From: RH-AL1 sp965198495
GTDB lineage: Bacteria > Pseudomonadota > Alphaproteobacteria > Rhizobiales > Beijerinckiaceae
Assembly: GCA_965198495.1 (NCBI GenBank)
Contig: CBDAPL010000001.1
Coordinates: 124,001 to 188,000 of the forward strand
DNA: 64,000 bases
Direction: 5' to 3'
The translations under genes were made by a program, and so were the position numbers. Shown here piece after piece: positions 44,026-52,242 of this stretch (the stretch's first letter is position 1; each line of letters starts with the position of its first letter). Under the pieces are notes generated by a model. That model searched no databases. It saw only the letters and a list, made by a program, of their open reading frames with translations, and was not told the origin of the DNA.

Positions 44026-44190
44026 GCTGCCTTCCGAAGATTGGCGCCGCTCCCGGAGATATCCCGCGCCAAGTGGGCCAGCCCGTCGACACGCAGGCGC
44101 AGGTCAAAGCCTTGCTCGCCAACGTCGATGCGCTCCACCAGCAGCTGGACGATGCGTGCCTGCTCGGCGGGGGAACAGCTCGTCCCGGAG
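44022..44190 (-). pseudogene. C-terminal fragment of a third large serine recombinase
   Basis: Encodes AEQARIVQLLVERIDVGEQG and LRLRVDGLAHLARDISGSG, the last ~55 residues of the recombinase at 47636-48991, ending in the same overlap with the HTH gene. The rest of the recombinase is gone; the sequence is unrelated upstream of about 44200. Confidence 0.8.
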
Positions 44191-44369
44191 TGGGTCGAGG
44201 TCCGCCACGCTCGCCGCACTAAAGTGGACTCCCATGGCAGGCTGACGAGGTGGGATGTCATCGGCTTCGCGGAACCACTGCTTCAAGGACTGGGCCAGGC
44301 AACGAGAGATAGAGGGTAGTTGCTAGTTGCGCACCTTGGACCTAGTCGTCTCTCGTTCGAGGATTGATC

Positions 44370-46469
44370 ATGGTCGCAGGTCGTCGGTCACTTCCCATTC
44401 TTTGTGGAGCGATGCTGACATCGGCTCTTCTAGCTATTTTTCCTGCGGCGGCTCGCGCGAGTACCGAACTGTGCGGCCCTGGATGGCGGATTGCTGCCGG
44501 TACAAGGGATGAGTGCCTCAACCTCGCGGCTTTGACCCCCGGGAACGACACGCGCGTCAACCTGCTCCTGCTGCTCCTTGATCGCGACGGCGCGCCGTCC
44601 ACCTCGGCAGACGCCGTCACCGATCCCGTTCTCGGATGGCGTGAGTTCCGCAAGCATTTCGTCACTACCAAAGACAACAGCGTGCTTGGCACTCCTACCG
44701 GCGAGGGGTCGCTGTGCCTGAGCGATGGAGCTGGCGCGTCCGCCTTCTTCGCCGCGATCAAGGCCGCGGATGACCTGTCGGTACCTGATCGTGACGCCCT
44801 CGTCCAAGCGCGCGAGACGATCCAATTGGTCTGCGCTGGACGTCACGTCGATCCTCCCTTGCAGGATGATTTGATCAGCCTGATGCGGACGAGCACCGGC
44901 AAAGCCTTCGCAACATATCTGCACGGCGCAGCCGCGTTCTACGCGACGCGGTTCAAAGATGCAGCCGTCGACTTCGGGCTGGCGCGCAAGAGTTCAAACT
45001 CCTGGCTTGCCGATGCCGCCGACTACATGGTGGCTCGAACGGAGGTCAACCGGGCGCAGGTCGGCGCCTTCGACGCGTATGGGTCGTTCGCCGGCAGCGT
45101 GCACGTCGACCAGCTGGCGGCGGCGAGCGCTCAGGCGAGCCTGGAGGATTACCTCAGGAAGCATCCTGACGGTCGCTATGCGAAGTCCGCGCGCGGCCTG
45201 ATGCGTCGCGTCGCCTGGTTTGCCGGCTGGACCGGGAAGCTCGCCGACCTTTACAGCGCTCTCTTGGCGCAACCGGCCTCGGAGAGAGGTCTCGACGAAT
45301 TGGCGTTGGTCGAAGAGATCGACAGCAAGCTGTTGCCAGACCTCAAGCCCGAGATGACGCACGACCCGCTCCTGCTGGCCGTCCTCGATTTGAGAAGCAT
45401 GCGTGCCCCGGCAGATCCCAAGCCAGACGCAGGGCGGGCTACGGGTTTCGGCCAGGCCCGGCTGGACGCGCAACGAGCGGCCTTCGCATCGGCAATACCA
45501 TTGTGGGAGTTCCTGTCGGCGTCCGCGGCGTTCTACGTCGAAGGCGCCAGCGAGCCCGTCGTCCAAAGCCTCCTCGACGAAACGCGGCGTCGCGACGGCG
45601 ATTACCTTTGGTTCAGCCGTCAATTCCTGCGCGGGATGGCGCTGGAAGCCAGGGACGACCGCAACACGCAAGGCTTCTGGAAGGAACTCTACCCAGCGGC
45701 GAACCGGCCCTTCGAGCAGCCCACCGTCGAACTTGCCCTGGCGCTGCACGATGAACGGCACGCCGACGTCAAGGACGTGTTCACACCCGGCTCGGCGGTC
45801 CGCAACTCTGCCATGCGGAAGATCCTCATCGAGAACGTAGCTGGTCCCTCTCTCCTGCGATCACTGACGCAAGGGGGCTCGAGCAGTCGAAAAGAGCGCG
45901 ACGTCGCGCTGTTCACCCTCCTGCGCAAGGACCTCACGCATGGGTTCTACGCCGATTTCCAGCGCGACGTGTCGGACATCGCCGACGACAAATCCGTTCC
46001 CGCGACCCGTCCGGACCCTTCAACGCGCGACGACCGCCTCGATATCTTCTTGAAGAGCGCGGCGATCGGCGACATCGCTTGTCCGACAATCGCATCCATC
46101 GTCTCGCATCTTGCGCAGCGCCCCGGCGCCGAAAGGGATCGTCTTTGCCTCGCCGAGTTCGTGCGCCTCAACGATGATTTGCTGGATATGACGCCCGCCA
46201 AGGGCGAGCTGGGCAGCGAGCCATCGATGTTCCTAGGGCAACCGCTGACGAGGGCTGCCGTGTACCAAGCCATCATCGCCGACGCGGGCGCCGCGGCGGA
46301 CGATCGGTCTTATGCGCTGTACCGCGCGGTGAAGTGCTACGAGCCGAGCAGCATCAATCGCTGCGGCGGGGTGGACGTATCCAAGGCCGTGCGCAAGGCT
46401 TGGTACTACCAACTCAAGCGCGAGTATCCGACATCTCGTTGGGCCAAGGATCTCCCTTACTGGTGGTAG
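44370..46469 (+). CDS. Periplasmic protein, YfiO-like outer-membrane-assembly annotation group
   Basis: 699 residues from ATG 44370. A Sec signal peptide (RRSLPILCGAMLTSALLAIF, PAAARA) ends near residue 30. The rest is largely helical with repeat-like segments (KSSNSWLADAADYMVARTEV, AQASLEDYLRKHPDGRYAKS, ARGLMRRVAWFAG), suggestive of TPR-type repeats. Proteins like this are annotated as outer membrane assembly lipoprotein YfiO, though no lipobox is seen here. The stop overlaps the GTG of a DUF3142 gene, a pairing I have seen before. Function is unknown. Confidence 0.65.
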   Translation: MVAGRRSLPILCGAMLTSALLAIFPAAARASTELCGPGWRIAAGTRDECLNLAALTPGNDTRVNLLLLLLDRDGAPSTSADAVTDPVLGWREFRKHFVTTKDNSVLGTPTGEGSLCLSDGAGASAFFAAIKAADDLSVPDRDALVQARETIQLVCAGRHVDPPLQDDLISLMRTSTGKAFATYLHGAAAFYATRFKDAAVDFGLARKSSNSWLADAADYMVARTEVNRAQVGAFDAYGSFAGSVHVDQLAAASAQASLEDYLRKHPDGRYAKSARGLMRRVAWFAGWTGKLADLYSALLAQPASERGLDELALVEEIDSKLLPDLKPEMTHDPLLLAVLDLRSMRAPADPKPDAGRATGFGQARLDAQRAAFASAIPLWEFLSASAAFYVEGASEPVVQSLLDETRRRDGDYLWFSRQFLRGMALEARDDRNTQGFWKELYPAANRPFEQPTVELALALHDERHADVKDVFTPGSAVRNSAMRKILIENVAGPSLLRSLTQGGSSSRKERDVALFTLLRKDLTHGFYADFQRDVSDIADDKSVPATRPDPSTRDDRLDIFLKSAAIGDIACPTIASIVSHLAQRPGAERDRLCLAEFVRLNDDLLDMTPAKGELGSEPSMFLGQPLTRAAVYQAIIADAGAAADDRSYALYRAVKCYEPSSINRCGGVDVSKAVRKAWYYQLKREYPTSRWAKDLPYWW

Positions 46470-47176
46470 GCACCGCTCGGCAGCTCCTTGCCCTCGTCTT
46501 TGCGCTTGGGCTGAGCGGGTCCGCGTCGGCGACAGGGAGGGTAGACGCGGGCGACTTCACATCGTTCTGGCTGTGGGCGGGGGTGCGTTCGCAGGCGGTG
46601 CTGGAGCGGGCCGAATGCATCTACCTGTTGCAAGGCGAGGTCAGGAAAGAGGACCCGGTCCGCATCGTATCGCTGCGAGCGGCCGTGCCACATGTGCGCG
46701 GCGCCGACGTCTGGCTCGTGGTTCGCGTCGAGACGCTGGCATGGCCGGAGACCATCTATCCACAACTCGAACGAGAACTCGCCCGATGGCGCGCGGCGGG
46801 AAACCACGTCATTGGTCTGCAGGTCGACTTCGACGCGCGGACGCGCCATCTCGCGGAGTACGCGGCCTTCCTGCGCAACCTGCGCCATCGTCTGCCAGCC
46901 GAGTACAAGCTCGGCATCACCGGCCTGCTGGACTGGAGCGCCAATGGGGATCCATCCGGCCTCGCTGCGCTGGCGGGGACGATCGATGAAGCGGTCTTGC
47001 AGATCTACCAGGGCCGGCACGTCATACCAGGCTACGCCGCCTATCTACGAAAGCTGGACCGGATGACCGTGCCGTTCCGCATTGGGCTGCTGCAGGATGG
47101 CGAGTGGGAAGCACCCGCGTCCTTGAAGCGAAACCCCAAGTTCCGCGGCTACGTCGTCTTCCTGGTCAATCGCTGA
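46463..47176 (+). CDS. DUF3142 family secreted protein
   Basis: 237 residues from GTG 46463, overlapping the preceding stop by 7 bases. A signal peptide (LLALVFALGLSGSASA) is followed by FTSFWLWAGVRSQAVLERAECIYLLQGEV, an AGNHVIGLQVDFDARTRHLAEYAAFLRNL segment and ITGLLDWS, IDEAVLQIYQGRHVIPGY. The alpha/beta order with VDFD and IYQG resembles a TIM-barrel glycosidase-like fold, which is how DUF3142 proteins look. Probably acts with the upstream periplasmic protein on a cell-envelope substrate, by inference. Confidence 0.7.
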   Translation: MVGTARQLLALVFALGLSGSASATGRVDAGDFTSFWLWAGVRSQAVLERAECIYLLQGEVRKEDPVRIVSLRAAVPHVRGADVWLVVRVETLAWPETIYPQLERELARWRAAGNHVIGLQVDFDARTRHLAEYAAFLRNLRHRLPAEYKLGITGLLDWSANGDPSGLAALAGTIDEAVLQIYQGRHVIPGYAAYLRKLDRMTVPFRIGLLQDGEWEAPASLKRNPKFRGYVVFLVNR

Positions 47177-47255
47177 GGGATGTCGGCAAGCATTCGATGC
47201 CTGCTTCTCGAAGCACCGAGCTCAGGTCCAGTTGGCGCGAAGCTGCCGCAGCGTG

Positions 47256-47639
47256 TCACGTTAGCTTTTGCCGCTGCTCGCTCCAATCGGCCGAGAACGG
47301 CCGCAACAGCACATCCGCCTCGATGCCGTTCGCCTGCCGTCCTTCGACAATCGCCTCCACGAGGTCCGGCGCCAGCAGAGTGAGACGCAGAACCCGGCTC
47401 ACGTAGGACGGATTGATCTTCTCGGCGGCGGCGAGCTCCGCGGCTGAGCCATAGCGCCCTCTTTCCAGCAGCCTGTTCCACCTGTGAGCGCGCGCGAGCG
47501 CCTTGATCAGCGTGCTGTCGATGCGCGGTCGCGGCGGAGCCAGGGTGCTGCCGTCGGCGGCGATGGCGAGCTTGCGGCCGCCGCGCTTACGGATAACGAA
47601 CGGCACCCTCACGGTGAGAGTCTGGGCGGGCGTGCTCAT
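47256..47639 (-). CDS. ParB/KorB-like helix-turn-helix protein of the recombinase module
   Basis: 127 residues; ATG 47639 overlaps the recombinase stop (ATGA). The middle (LIKALARAHRWNRLLERGRY, GSAAELAAAEKINPSYVSRV) is a clear ParB/KorB-type helix-turn-helix, with a basic N-terminus (VPFVIRKRGGRKLAI). It probably binds DNA to guide or control the recombinase. Last gene of a four-gene operon. A frameshifted copy is at 43620-44025; the copy expected after the first recombinase would lie left of the window. Confidence 0.75.
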   Translation of the reverse strand: MSTPAQTLTVRVPFVIRKRGGRKLAIAADGSTLAPPRPRIDSTLIKALARAHRWNRLLERGRYGSAAELAAAEKINPSYVSRVLRLTLLAPDLVEAIVEGRQANGIEADVLLRPFSADWSEQRQKLT

Positions 47640-48991
47640 GCCGCCTGCCGGAGCTGTGCGGCGCTTCCGGAAAGATCCCGCGCTAGGTGCGCGAGCCCGT
47701 CAACCCGCAGGCGCAGGTCGAAACCGTCTGTACCGACGTCGATGCGCTCGACCAGCAGTTGGACGATGCGCGCCTGCTCGGCCGGGAACAGCTCGTCCCA
47801 GAGCGGGTCGAGGTTTTGCAAGGCTCGCCGCACCTGATCCTCGCTCAAGCCATCCACCTTCGTCTTCGACGCCCGCCATGTGCCGACCACGATCTCAGGC
47901 GCGCGCAGCAAGCCTCGCACCTGGTCGATCACCGCAGCCTCGATCTCCGTCGCCGGCAGCCGCCCGACCGGGCACGCGTCGCGTCCCCGCTTCAGCACGG
48001 CCTGGCTGACGTAGTAGCGGTAGAGCCGGCCACCCTTGCGGGTGTGCGTCGGCGACATGGCGCAGCCGGTCGGGCCGAAGATCAGCCCCTTCAGCAAGGC
48101 CGGCGTCGAGGTCCGCGTGTCGGCGGCGCGTTTGCGCGGGCTCTCCTGAAGGATGCCGTGCACCTTGTCCCATAGCGCCCGCGTGACGATCGCCTGATGC
48201 TCGCCGGGGTACGCCGTACCCTTGTGGACCGCCTCGCCGACATAGACCCTGTTGGTGAGCAGCTTGTAGAGGAAACCCTTGTCGATCGGCTTGCCGCGCG
48301 GCGTCTGCACGCCTTCCCTGGCCAGCGCCTGAGCCAGCGTGGTCGCGGAGCCGACCTTGGCGAAGCGCTCGAAGATCATGCGGATCGCCGCCGCCTGCTC
48401 CTCATGGATGACGAGCTTCCGGTCGCGCACGACGTAGCCGAAGGGCACGGTGCCGCCCATCCACATGCCCTTGCGGCGCGAGGCGGCGAACTTGTCCCGG
48501 ATGCGCTCGCCGATGACCTCGCGCTCGAACTGCGCGAAGGACAGCAGCACGTTGAGGGTGAGCCGGCCCATCGACGTCGTGGTGTTGAAGGCCTGGGTCA
48601 CCGAGACGAAGGTCACCTGATGGCGGTCGAACACCTCGACGAGCTTGGCGAAGTCCATCAGGGCTCGGCTGAGACGATCGATCTTGTAGACCACCACGAC
48701 GTCGACGCGGCCGGCCTCGATGTCGGCGAGCAGGCGCCGCAGCGCCGGGCGCTCGAGCGTGCCGCCGGAGATACCGCCATCGTCGTAGCGGTCCGGCACC
48801 AGGAGCCAGCCTTCGGCACGCTGACTGAGGATGTAGGCCTCGCAGGCCTCCCGCTGGGCATCCAGGCTGTTGAAGGCCATCTCCAGGCCCTCCTCGCTGG
48901 ATTTGCGGGTGTACACGGCGCAGCGCAGCTTGCGGGGCGCCGGCGGTGCCAGGGGAGCCTCCTGGCGAGCTTTGGTGCCGCGAGCGCTCAT
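47636..48991 (-). CDS. Large serine recombinase, intact copy
   Basis: 451 residues from ATG 48991, which overlaps the DUF2924 stop. The resolvase-type catalytic domain contains AVYTRKSSEEGLEMAFNSLD and YKIDRLSRALMDF, then the recombinase domain GTVPFGYVVRDRKLVIHEEQ and a zinc-ribbon-like CAMSPTHTRKGGRLYRYYV...ACPVGRLPATEIE, followed by a helical C-terminus. Expected to catalyse integration and excision at attachment sites. Translationally coupled on both sides. Distant upstream LexA-type box at 49814 suggests SOS control. Confidence 0.93.
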   Translation of the reverse strand: MSARGTKARQEAPLAPPAPRKLRCAVYTRKSSEEGLEMAFNSLDAQREACEAYILSQRAEGWLLVPDRYDDGGISGGTLERPALRRLLADIEAGRVDVVVVYKIDRLSRALMDFAKLVEVFDRHQVTFVSVTQAFNTTTSMGRLTLNVLLSFAQFEREVIGERIRDKFAASRRKGMWMGGTVPFGYVVRDRKLVIHEEQAAAIRMIFERFAKVGSATTLAQALAREGVQTPRGKPIDKGFLYKLLTNRVYVGEAVHKGTAYPGEHQAIVTRALWDKVHGILQESPRKRAADTRTSTPALLKGLIFGPTGCAMSPTHTRKGGRLYRYYVSQAVLKRGRDACPVGRLPATEIEAAVIDQVRGLLRAPEIVVGTWRASKTKVDGLSEDQVRRALQNLDPLWDELFPAEQARIVQLLVERIDVGTDGFDLRLRVDGLAHLARDLSGSAAQLRQAA

Positions 48992-49437
48992 GCGGCGGCT
49001 CGCTGCTGGTTCTTGAGGCCGAAGAAGGTCCAGCCGTTCCACCGCGTGCCGGTGATCGCGCGGGCGACCGCAGAGAGCGACTGGTATGGCCTACCCTGCC
49101 ACTCGAACCCGTCAGCCGTGACCGTGACGGTCTGCACGGTGCCCTGCCACTCGCGCACCAGCCTCGTGCCGGCGATCGGCTTGGCATCCATGCGCGGCTT
49201 GCGCTTGCCCGAGCGCTTGCCGTCGATCTGCTCGCCCAGCGCTTCGAGCTTCTTCACCGTCGCCGGCTTCAGCCCGCCGTAGGCTAATTCCTGGACGCGA
49301 TAGCTAAGCCTGCTCTCCAGGAAGCGCCTGTTGTAGGGCGGCGGCTCTGTGTCGTTGAGCTTACGCCACAACACCTTCAGGTCCGCCGTCGATGTCGTCT
49401 TCAGCGCCGCCAGCTGCGCCAGCACCATGTCGCTCAT
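48988..49437 (-). CDS. DUF2924 family protein, Unit II copy
   Basis: 149 residues from ATG 49437. Same family signatures as the Unit I copy (NRRFLESRLSYRVQELAYGG, YQSLSAVARAITGTRWNGW), with few substitutions. Start and stop both overlap neighbouring genes by four bases. No known activity. Confidence 0.85.
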   Translation of the reverse strand: MSDMVLAQLAALKTTSTADLKVLWRKLNDTEPPPYNRRFLESRLSYRVQELAYGGLKPATVKKLEALGEQIDGKRSGKRKPRMDAKPIAGTRLVREWQGTVQTVTVTADGFEWQGRPYQSLSAVARAITGTRWNGWTFFGLKNQQRAAA

Positions 49438-49631
49438 GCCCTTGCCCCACCCGTGCACTTCGGTTCGGCATGACCGCTCCGCTGCAGCGGCAAGTCGAGG
49501 CAACCGTCTCCGCGCGGCGAAGATAAACGACTTGACTGGCGGTGCTTCAGCCGGACCAGGCCGGCGGCGAGGATCTCGCACAAGGCGGAGAGGCGTTCGT
49601 CGGGAGGCAAACAACGCGTACTTGCAACCAT
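49434..49631 (-). CDS. Small conserved ORF heading the recombinase operon, Unit II copy
   Basis: 65 residues from ATG 49631, same length as the homologue at 1553-1750 (STRCLPPDERLSALCEILAA in both). The 5' end is about 185 bp from the LexA-type box. Function not known. Conservation with coupled overlap is the evidence that it is a gene. Confidence 0.6.
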   Translation of the reverse strand: MVASTRCLPPDERLSALCEILAAGLVRLKHRQSSRLSSPRGDGCLDLPLQRSGHAEPKCTGGARA

Positions 49632-49813
49632 GCGAAGTTGATGCGCTCGCATGAGCGCTGCGAACAGCGAAACCTTAGGCTTGAGCCTGCGGATCGGGAA
49701 AGAAAGCAGGCGAGTGAATCGTAGCGAAGTCGGAAATCAGCCCTGGAGATACCAGCTCGCCTCGGGCACCCAAAACAGCGCACCGGAAAGATTCGACTCG
49801 CTCGCAGAAAAGA

Positions 49814-49828
49814 GAACATACTAGGAAC
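49814..49828. promoter_or_regulatory. LexA-type SOS box (GTTC-N7-GTTC), Unit II
   Basis: Minus strand GTTC-CTAGTAT-GTTC. The half-sites and spacing match the box at 1934-1948, but the seven-base spacer differs, which is what selection on a binding site would give. It lies between the leftward recombinase operon and the rightward gene starting at 49865. Confidence 0.7.
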
Positions 49829-49864
49829 GGAAAGGCGGTGGAGCAAGGGTTCGAGACGGTTGTT

Positions 49865-50632
49865 ATGAAACTCAGCGCCATCGAAGGATCAACGCGTCAC
49901 TCGCGGACCGACATCCACAAACAGGTTGAAGGTTTAGTACCATCCACCCTCGGCGTTCCCGATTGGAGGATCGCAGCAGATTATCCTGACGACGAAACAT
50001 CGCCCAGAGATTGGGCATGGGAGTTTCTGCGCCGCAACCATGATTACAGAGATTACTATATCAATAAAATCGAACCCTTGGAAAAAGCAGGCAAGCTTTG
50101 GCCCGACAATACTCTTTCTAACCTAGACTTAGATGAAGCAGGCTGCGACGAAGACCCAGCTCTATCGCTTCTGAGGGATGTAGAGCTACAATTTGGTATT
50201 CTGTTTTATTCGAATCCCTTTGCCTCGGAACAGAATTCTGCTCCCATCTTTGTGCTCCAAACCTGCAATCGTATGCCAATCGCCAACGAAAGGTTTCGCT
50301 TCACCTTCGATCTTAGACTACCCTTGGCTCCTCAACTCGCCAAAGCACAGGCCGACGCTGAGACGTTACGGTTACGTTATCGGGTGGATATTTTACAAGA
50401 GACGAAGAGCAGGTTGCGCCCGGATAAGTATGTAGATTATCTGCGTGTGCTCGATGCAATCGACTGCCAGGCAGCTCGACAAGTAGCCGCGAAGAACATC
50501 TTCAAAAGAGCACATGATCCGCTGAAAGCCTTCGATAACCACCGTCTCAAGGCGGTCGAACTACGCGATCGAGGATACCTGGCTATCGCTGCACATGATG
50601 CCTCCTCCTTTATAAGCCGTCGGCTTATTTAG
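49865..50632 (+). CDS. DUF6499-like protein, LexA-box-proximal
   Basis: 255 residues from ATG 49865. The start is preferred to GTG 49838 because the leader GGGTTC-GAGACGG before it is shared with ATG 1987 of the Unit I peptidase. The N-terminus (GVPDWRIAADYPDDETSPRD, WAWEFLRRNHDYRDYYINKI) is the DUF6499 pattern seen in alphaproteobacterial mobile elements. The C-terminus (RPDKYVDYLRVLDAIDCQAA) resembles that group's partner domain. Base composition is lower in G+C than its neighbours, indicating separate acquisition. Confidence 0.65.
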   Translation: MKLSAIEGSTRHSRTDIHKQVEGLVPSTLGVPDWRIAADYPDDETSPRDWAWEFLRRNHDYRDYYINKIEPLEKAGKLWPDNTLSNLDLDEAGCDEDPALSLLRDVELQFGILFYSNPFASEQNSAPIFVLQTCNRMPIANERFRFTFDLRLPLAPQLAKAQADAETLRLRYRVDILQETKSRLRPDKYVDYLRVLDAIDCQAARQVAAKNIFKRAHDPLKAFDNHRLKAVELRDRGYLAIAAHDASSFISRRLI

Positions 50633-50704
50633 GCTACTTCGTCCGCCAACTCCGTTTCATCGTGTCGCCGACAGCACGAGCTGTCAGGTGACAGGAGGGA
50701 GCAC

Positions 50705-50887
50705 ATGGACGAACGCGATGCATCGCATCGAGGCGGTGTGATGGTCCGCCCAGAAGAAGGGCTCCGCGATCGCTGGCGCGATCGGGAGCCCAGTAGATCG
50801 GAGCAGTTTGGTCGACGGCTCGATGTTTACCGTACGCATCACAGCGTCGTTCAGCAAGCACGCAACAAGCTGATCTCCACGAGCTGA
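50705..50887 (+). CDS. Possible small gene with strong ribosome binding site
   Basis: 60 residues. A near-ideal AGGAGGG lies about 6 bases before ATG 50705, and a GCGCCGTT-CA-AACGGCGC hairpin (50897-50914) follows the stop. The product is charged (RPEEGLRDRWRDREPSRSEQ), with no known family. It contains a long inverted repeat at 50759-50791. Not confirmed by any homologue here. Confidence 0.3.
   Translation: MDERDASHRGGVMVRPEEGLRDRWRDREPSRSEQFGRRLDVYRTHHSVVQQARNKLISTS
50759..50791. repeat. Inverted repeat with 14-15 bp arms
   Basis: GGGCTCCGCGATCGC and GCGATCGGGAGCCC are complementary with one bulged base around a TGGC loop. It may be a terminator for the preceding gene, a protein site or part of the small ORF. 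The rest of 50633-51406 shows no other gene. Confidence 0.5.
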
Positions 50888-51406
50888 CCTGTCCACGCGC
50901 CGTTCAAACGGCGCTCCCTGTGACGGTCGGCTGTGGCTCTGCGCGCTGGGTCTGCTCGGATGCTCCCGCCATCGCGTAATACGAACCTCACCTCAGCCGG
51001 CCGTCGCGGTACGCGCGGTGGTCTTTGTCACGATCCTTGTCCTGCCGCGGCTCCGATCATCTCGGGGTGCATGAAACGATCGAGGGGGCGTCGGTGACCC
51101 CATGAACAACGCCGATGATCGCTCGCCGGAACTCACCGCCTTGAGCGGGCTCCGACGGCCCTGACGGCGCTGCAGCCTGGGGGATAGTCCACGCAAACGA
51201 CCCCCTGCAGGCGAGCCGAGATCAACTCGGCCGCTTGGTCTCGAACGAGAGGCGGGAGCGGCTGGCCACCGACATCTGGCACGTGGAGTAAACGGGCGAG
51301 AGCGCAGCCTCCCAGACCGCGTCCGAGGCCCAGCGGCTCTTGCTGGTTACCTAGGGGAGTTCGCGGAGGCGGAGGTATGTCCAAACCAACCGAAGGATGA
51401 CAAACC

Positions 51407-51664
51407 ATGACGCATACAGATCGAGCCGACGCTGACAGGCCCTCACTCCACAGTTCCGCCCGTCCCGAGCGGACCCGACATCTCAACCAGATCGAGCTCT
51501 CGCGGCGTTGGACCATCAGCCCGCGTACGCTGGAGCGCTGGCGATGGCTGAACGAAGGGCCGGCCTACATGAAGATCGGTGGACGTGTCGCCTATCGGTT
51601 GGAGGACGTGGAAGCGTACGAGGCGGCGCAGATGCGGACCACGAACCTGCCAGGTGCCGGCTGA
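51407..51664 (+). CDS. Excisionase-like helix-turn-helix protein, Unit II copy
   Basis: 85 residues from ATG 51407 with an AAGGA site 8-9 bases upstream. The core IELSRRWTISPRTLERWRWL, GPAYMKIGGRVAYRLEDVEA is nearly identical to the Unit I protein. The ATPase gene that follows it in Unit I is missing here, so it stands before the terminase-like gene with a 77-bp gap. Confidence 0.8.
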   Translation: MTHTDRADADRPSLHSSARPERTRHLNQIELSRRWTISPRTLERWRWLNEGPAYMKIGGRVAYRLEDVEAYEAAQMRTTNLPGAG

Positions 51665-51741
51665 TACGATACCGATGCCTGCGTCGAAGCCATCGAGCGA
51701 AAAGCAGCGTAATCCTGCACGGTACCGACCGATGGTGCGAT

Positions 51742-52242
51742 GTGAGACAATCGCGCATCGCCTTCATCGAGCCCGGCATGTCGGACGCCAGCACCAGCCT
51801 GAGGCCGAACCTCGGCAACCGCACGGACCAGCGCGGTCGAGGCAAGCTTCACCAGCCGACGGACGCGTCACGCAAGCAGGTCGAGGCTCTTGCCAGCTTC
51901 GGCGTGCCACGCCACGAGATCGCCACCGTCGTTGGCATCTGCGGCACCACGCTGGCGAAGCACTACGGCGAGACGCTGGAGACCGCGGCGACAAAGGCGA
52001 ACAGCCTCATCGCGCAGAGCCTGTTTAACCGCGCGCTGAAGGGCGATGGGGCCGCGGCGACAAGCGCGGCCATCTTCTGGCTGAAGGCGCGAGCCGGCTG
52101 GCGGGAAAAGGACGTCCACGAGATCACCGGTCCAGGTGGCGGGCCGATCCAGATGGTCGACGTCAGCAGGTTGTCGGATGAACAGCTCGCCGCACTTCAG
52201 CCCGTGCTCCAGGCACTTTGTCAGGATGGAGATACGCCATAA
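51742..52242 (+). CDS. Phage terminase small-subunit-like protein, Unit II copy
   Basis: 166 residues from GTG 51742, same start context as the Unit I gene. The helix-turn-helix (RKQVEALASFGVPRHEIATV, GICGTTLAKHYGETLETAAT) and FWLKARAGWREKDVHEITGP are conserved. Overlaps the start of the broken methyltransferase. Confidence 0.6.
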   Translation: MRQSRIAFIEPGMSDASTSLRPNLGNRTDQRGRGKLHQPTDASRKQVEALASFGVPRHEIATVVGICGTTLAKHYGETLETAATKANSLIAQSLFNRALKGDGAAATSAAIFWLKARAGWREKDVHEITGPGGGPIQMVDVSRLSDEQLAALQPVLQALCQDGDTP

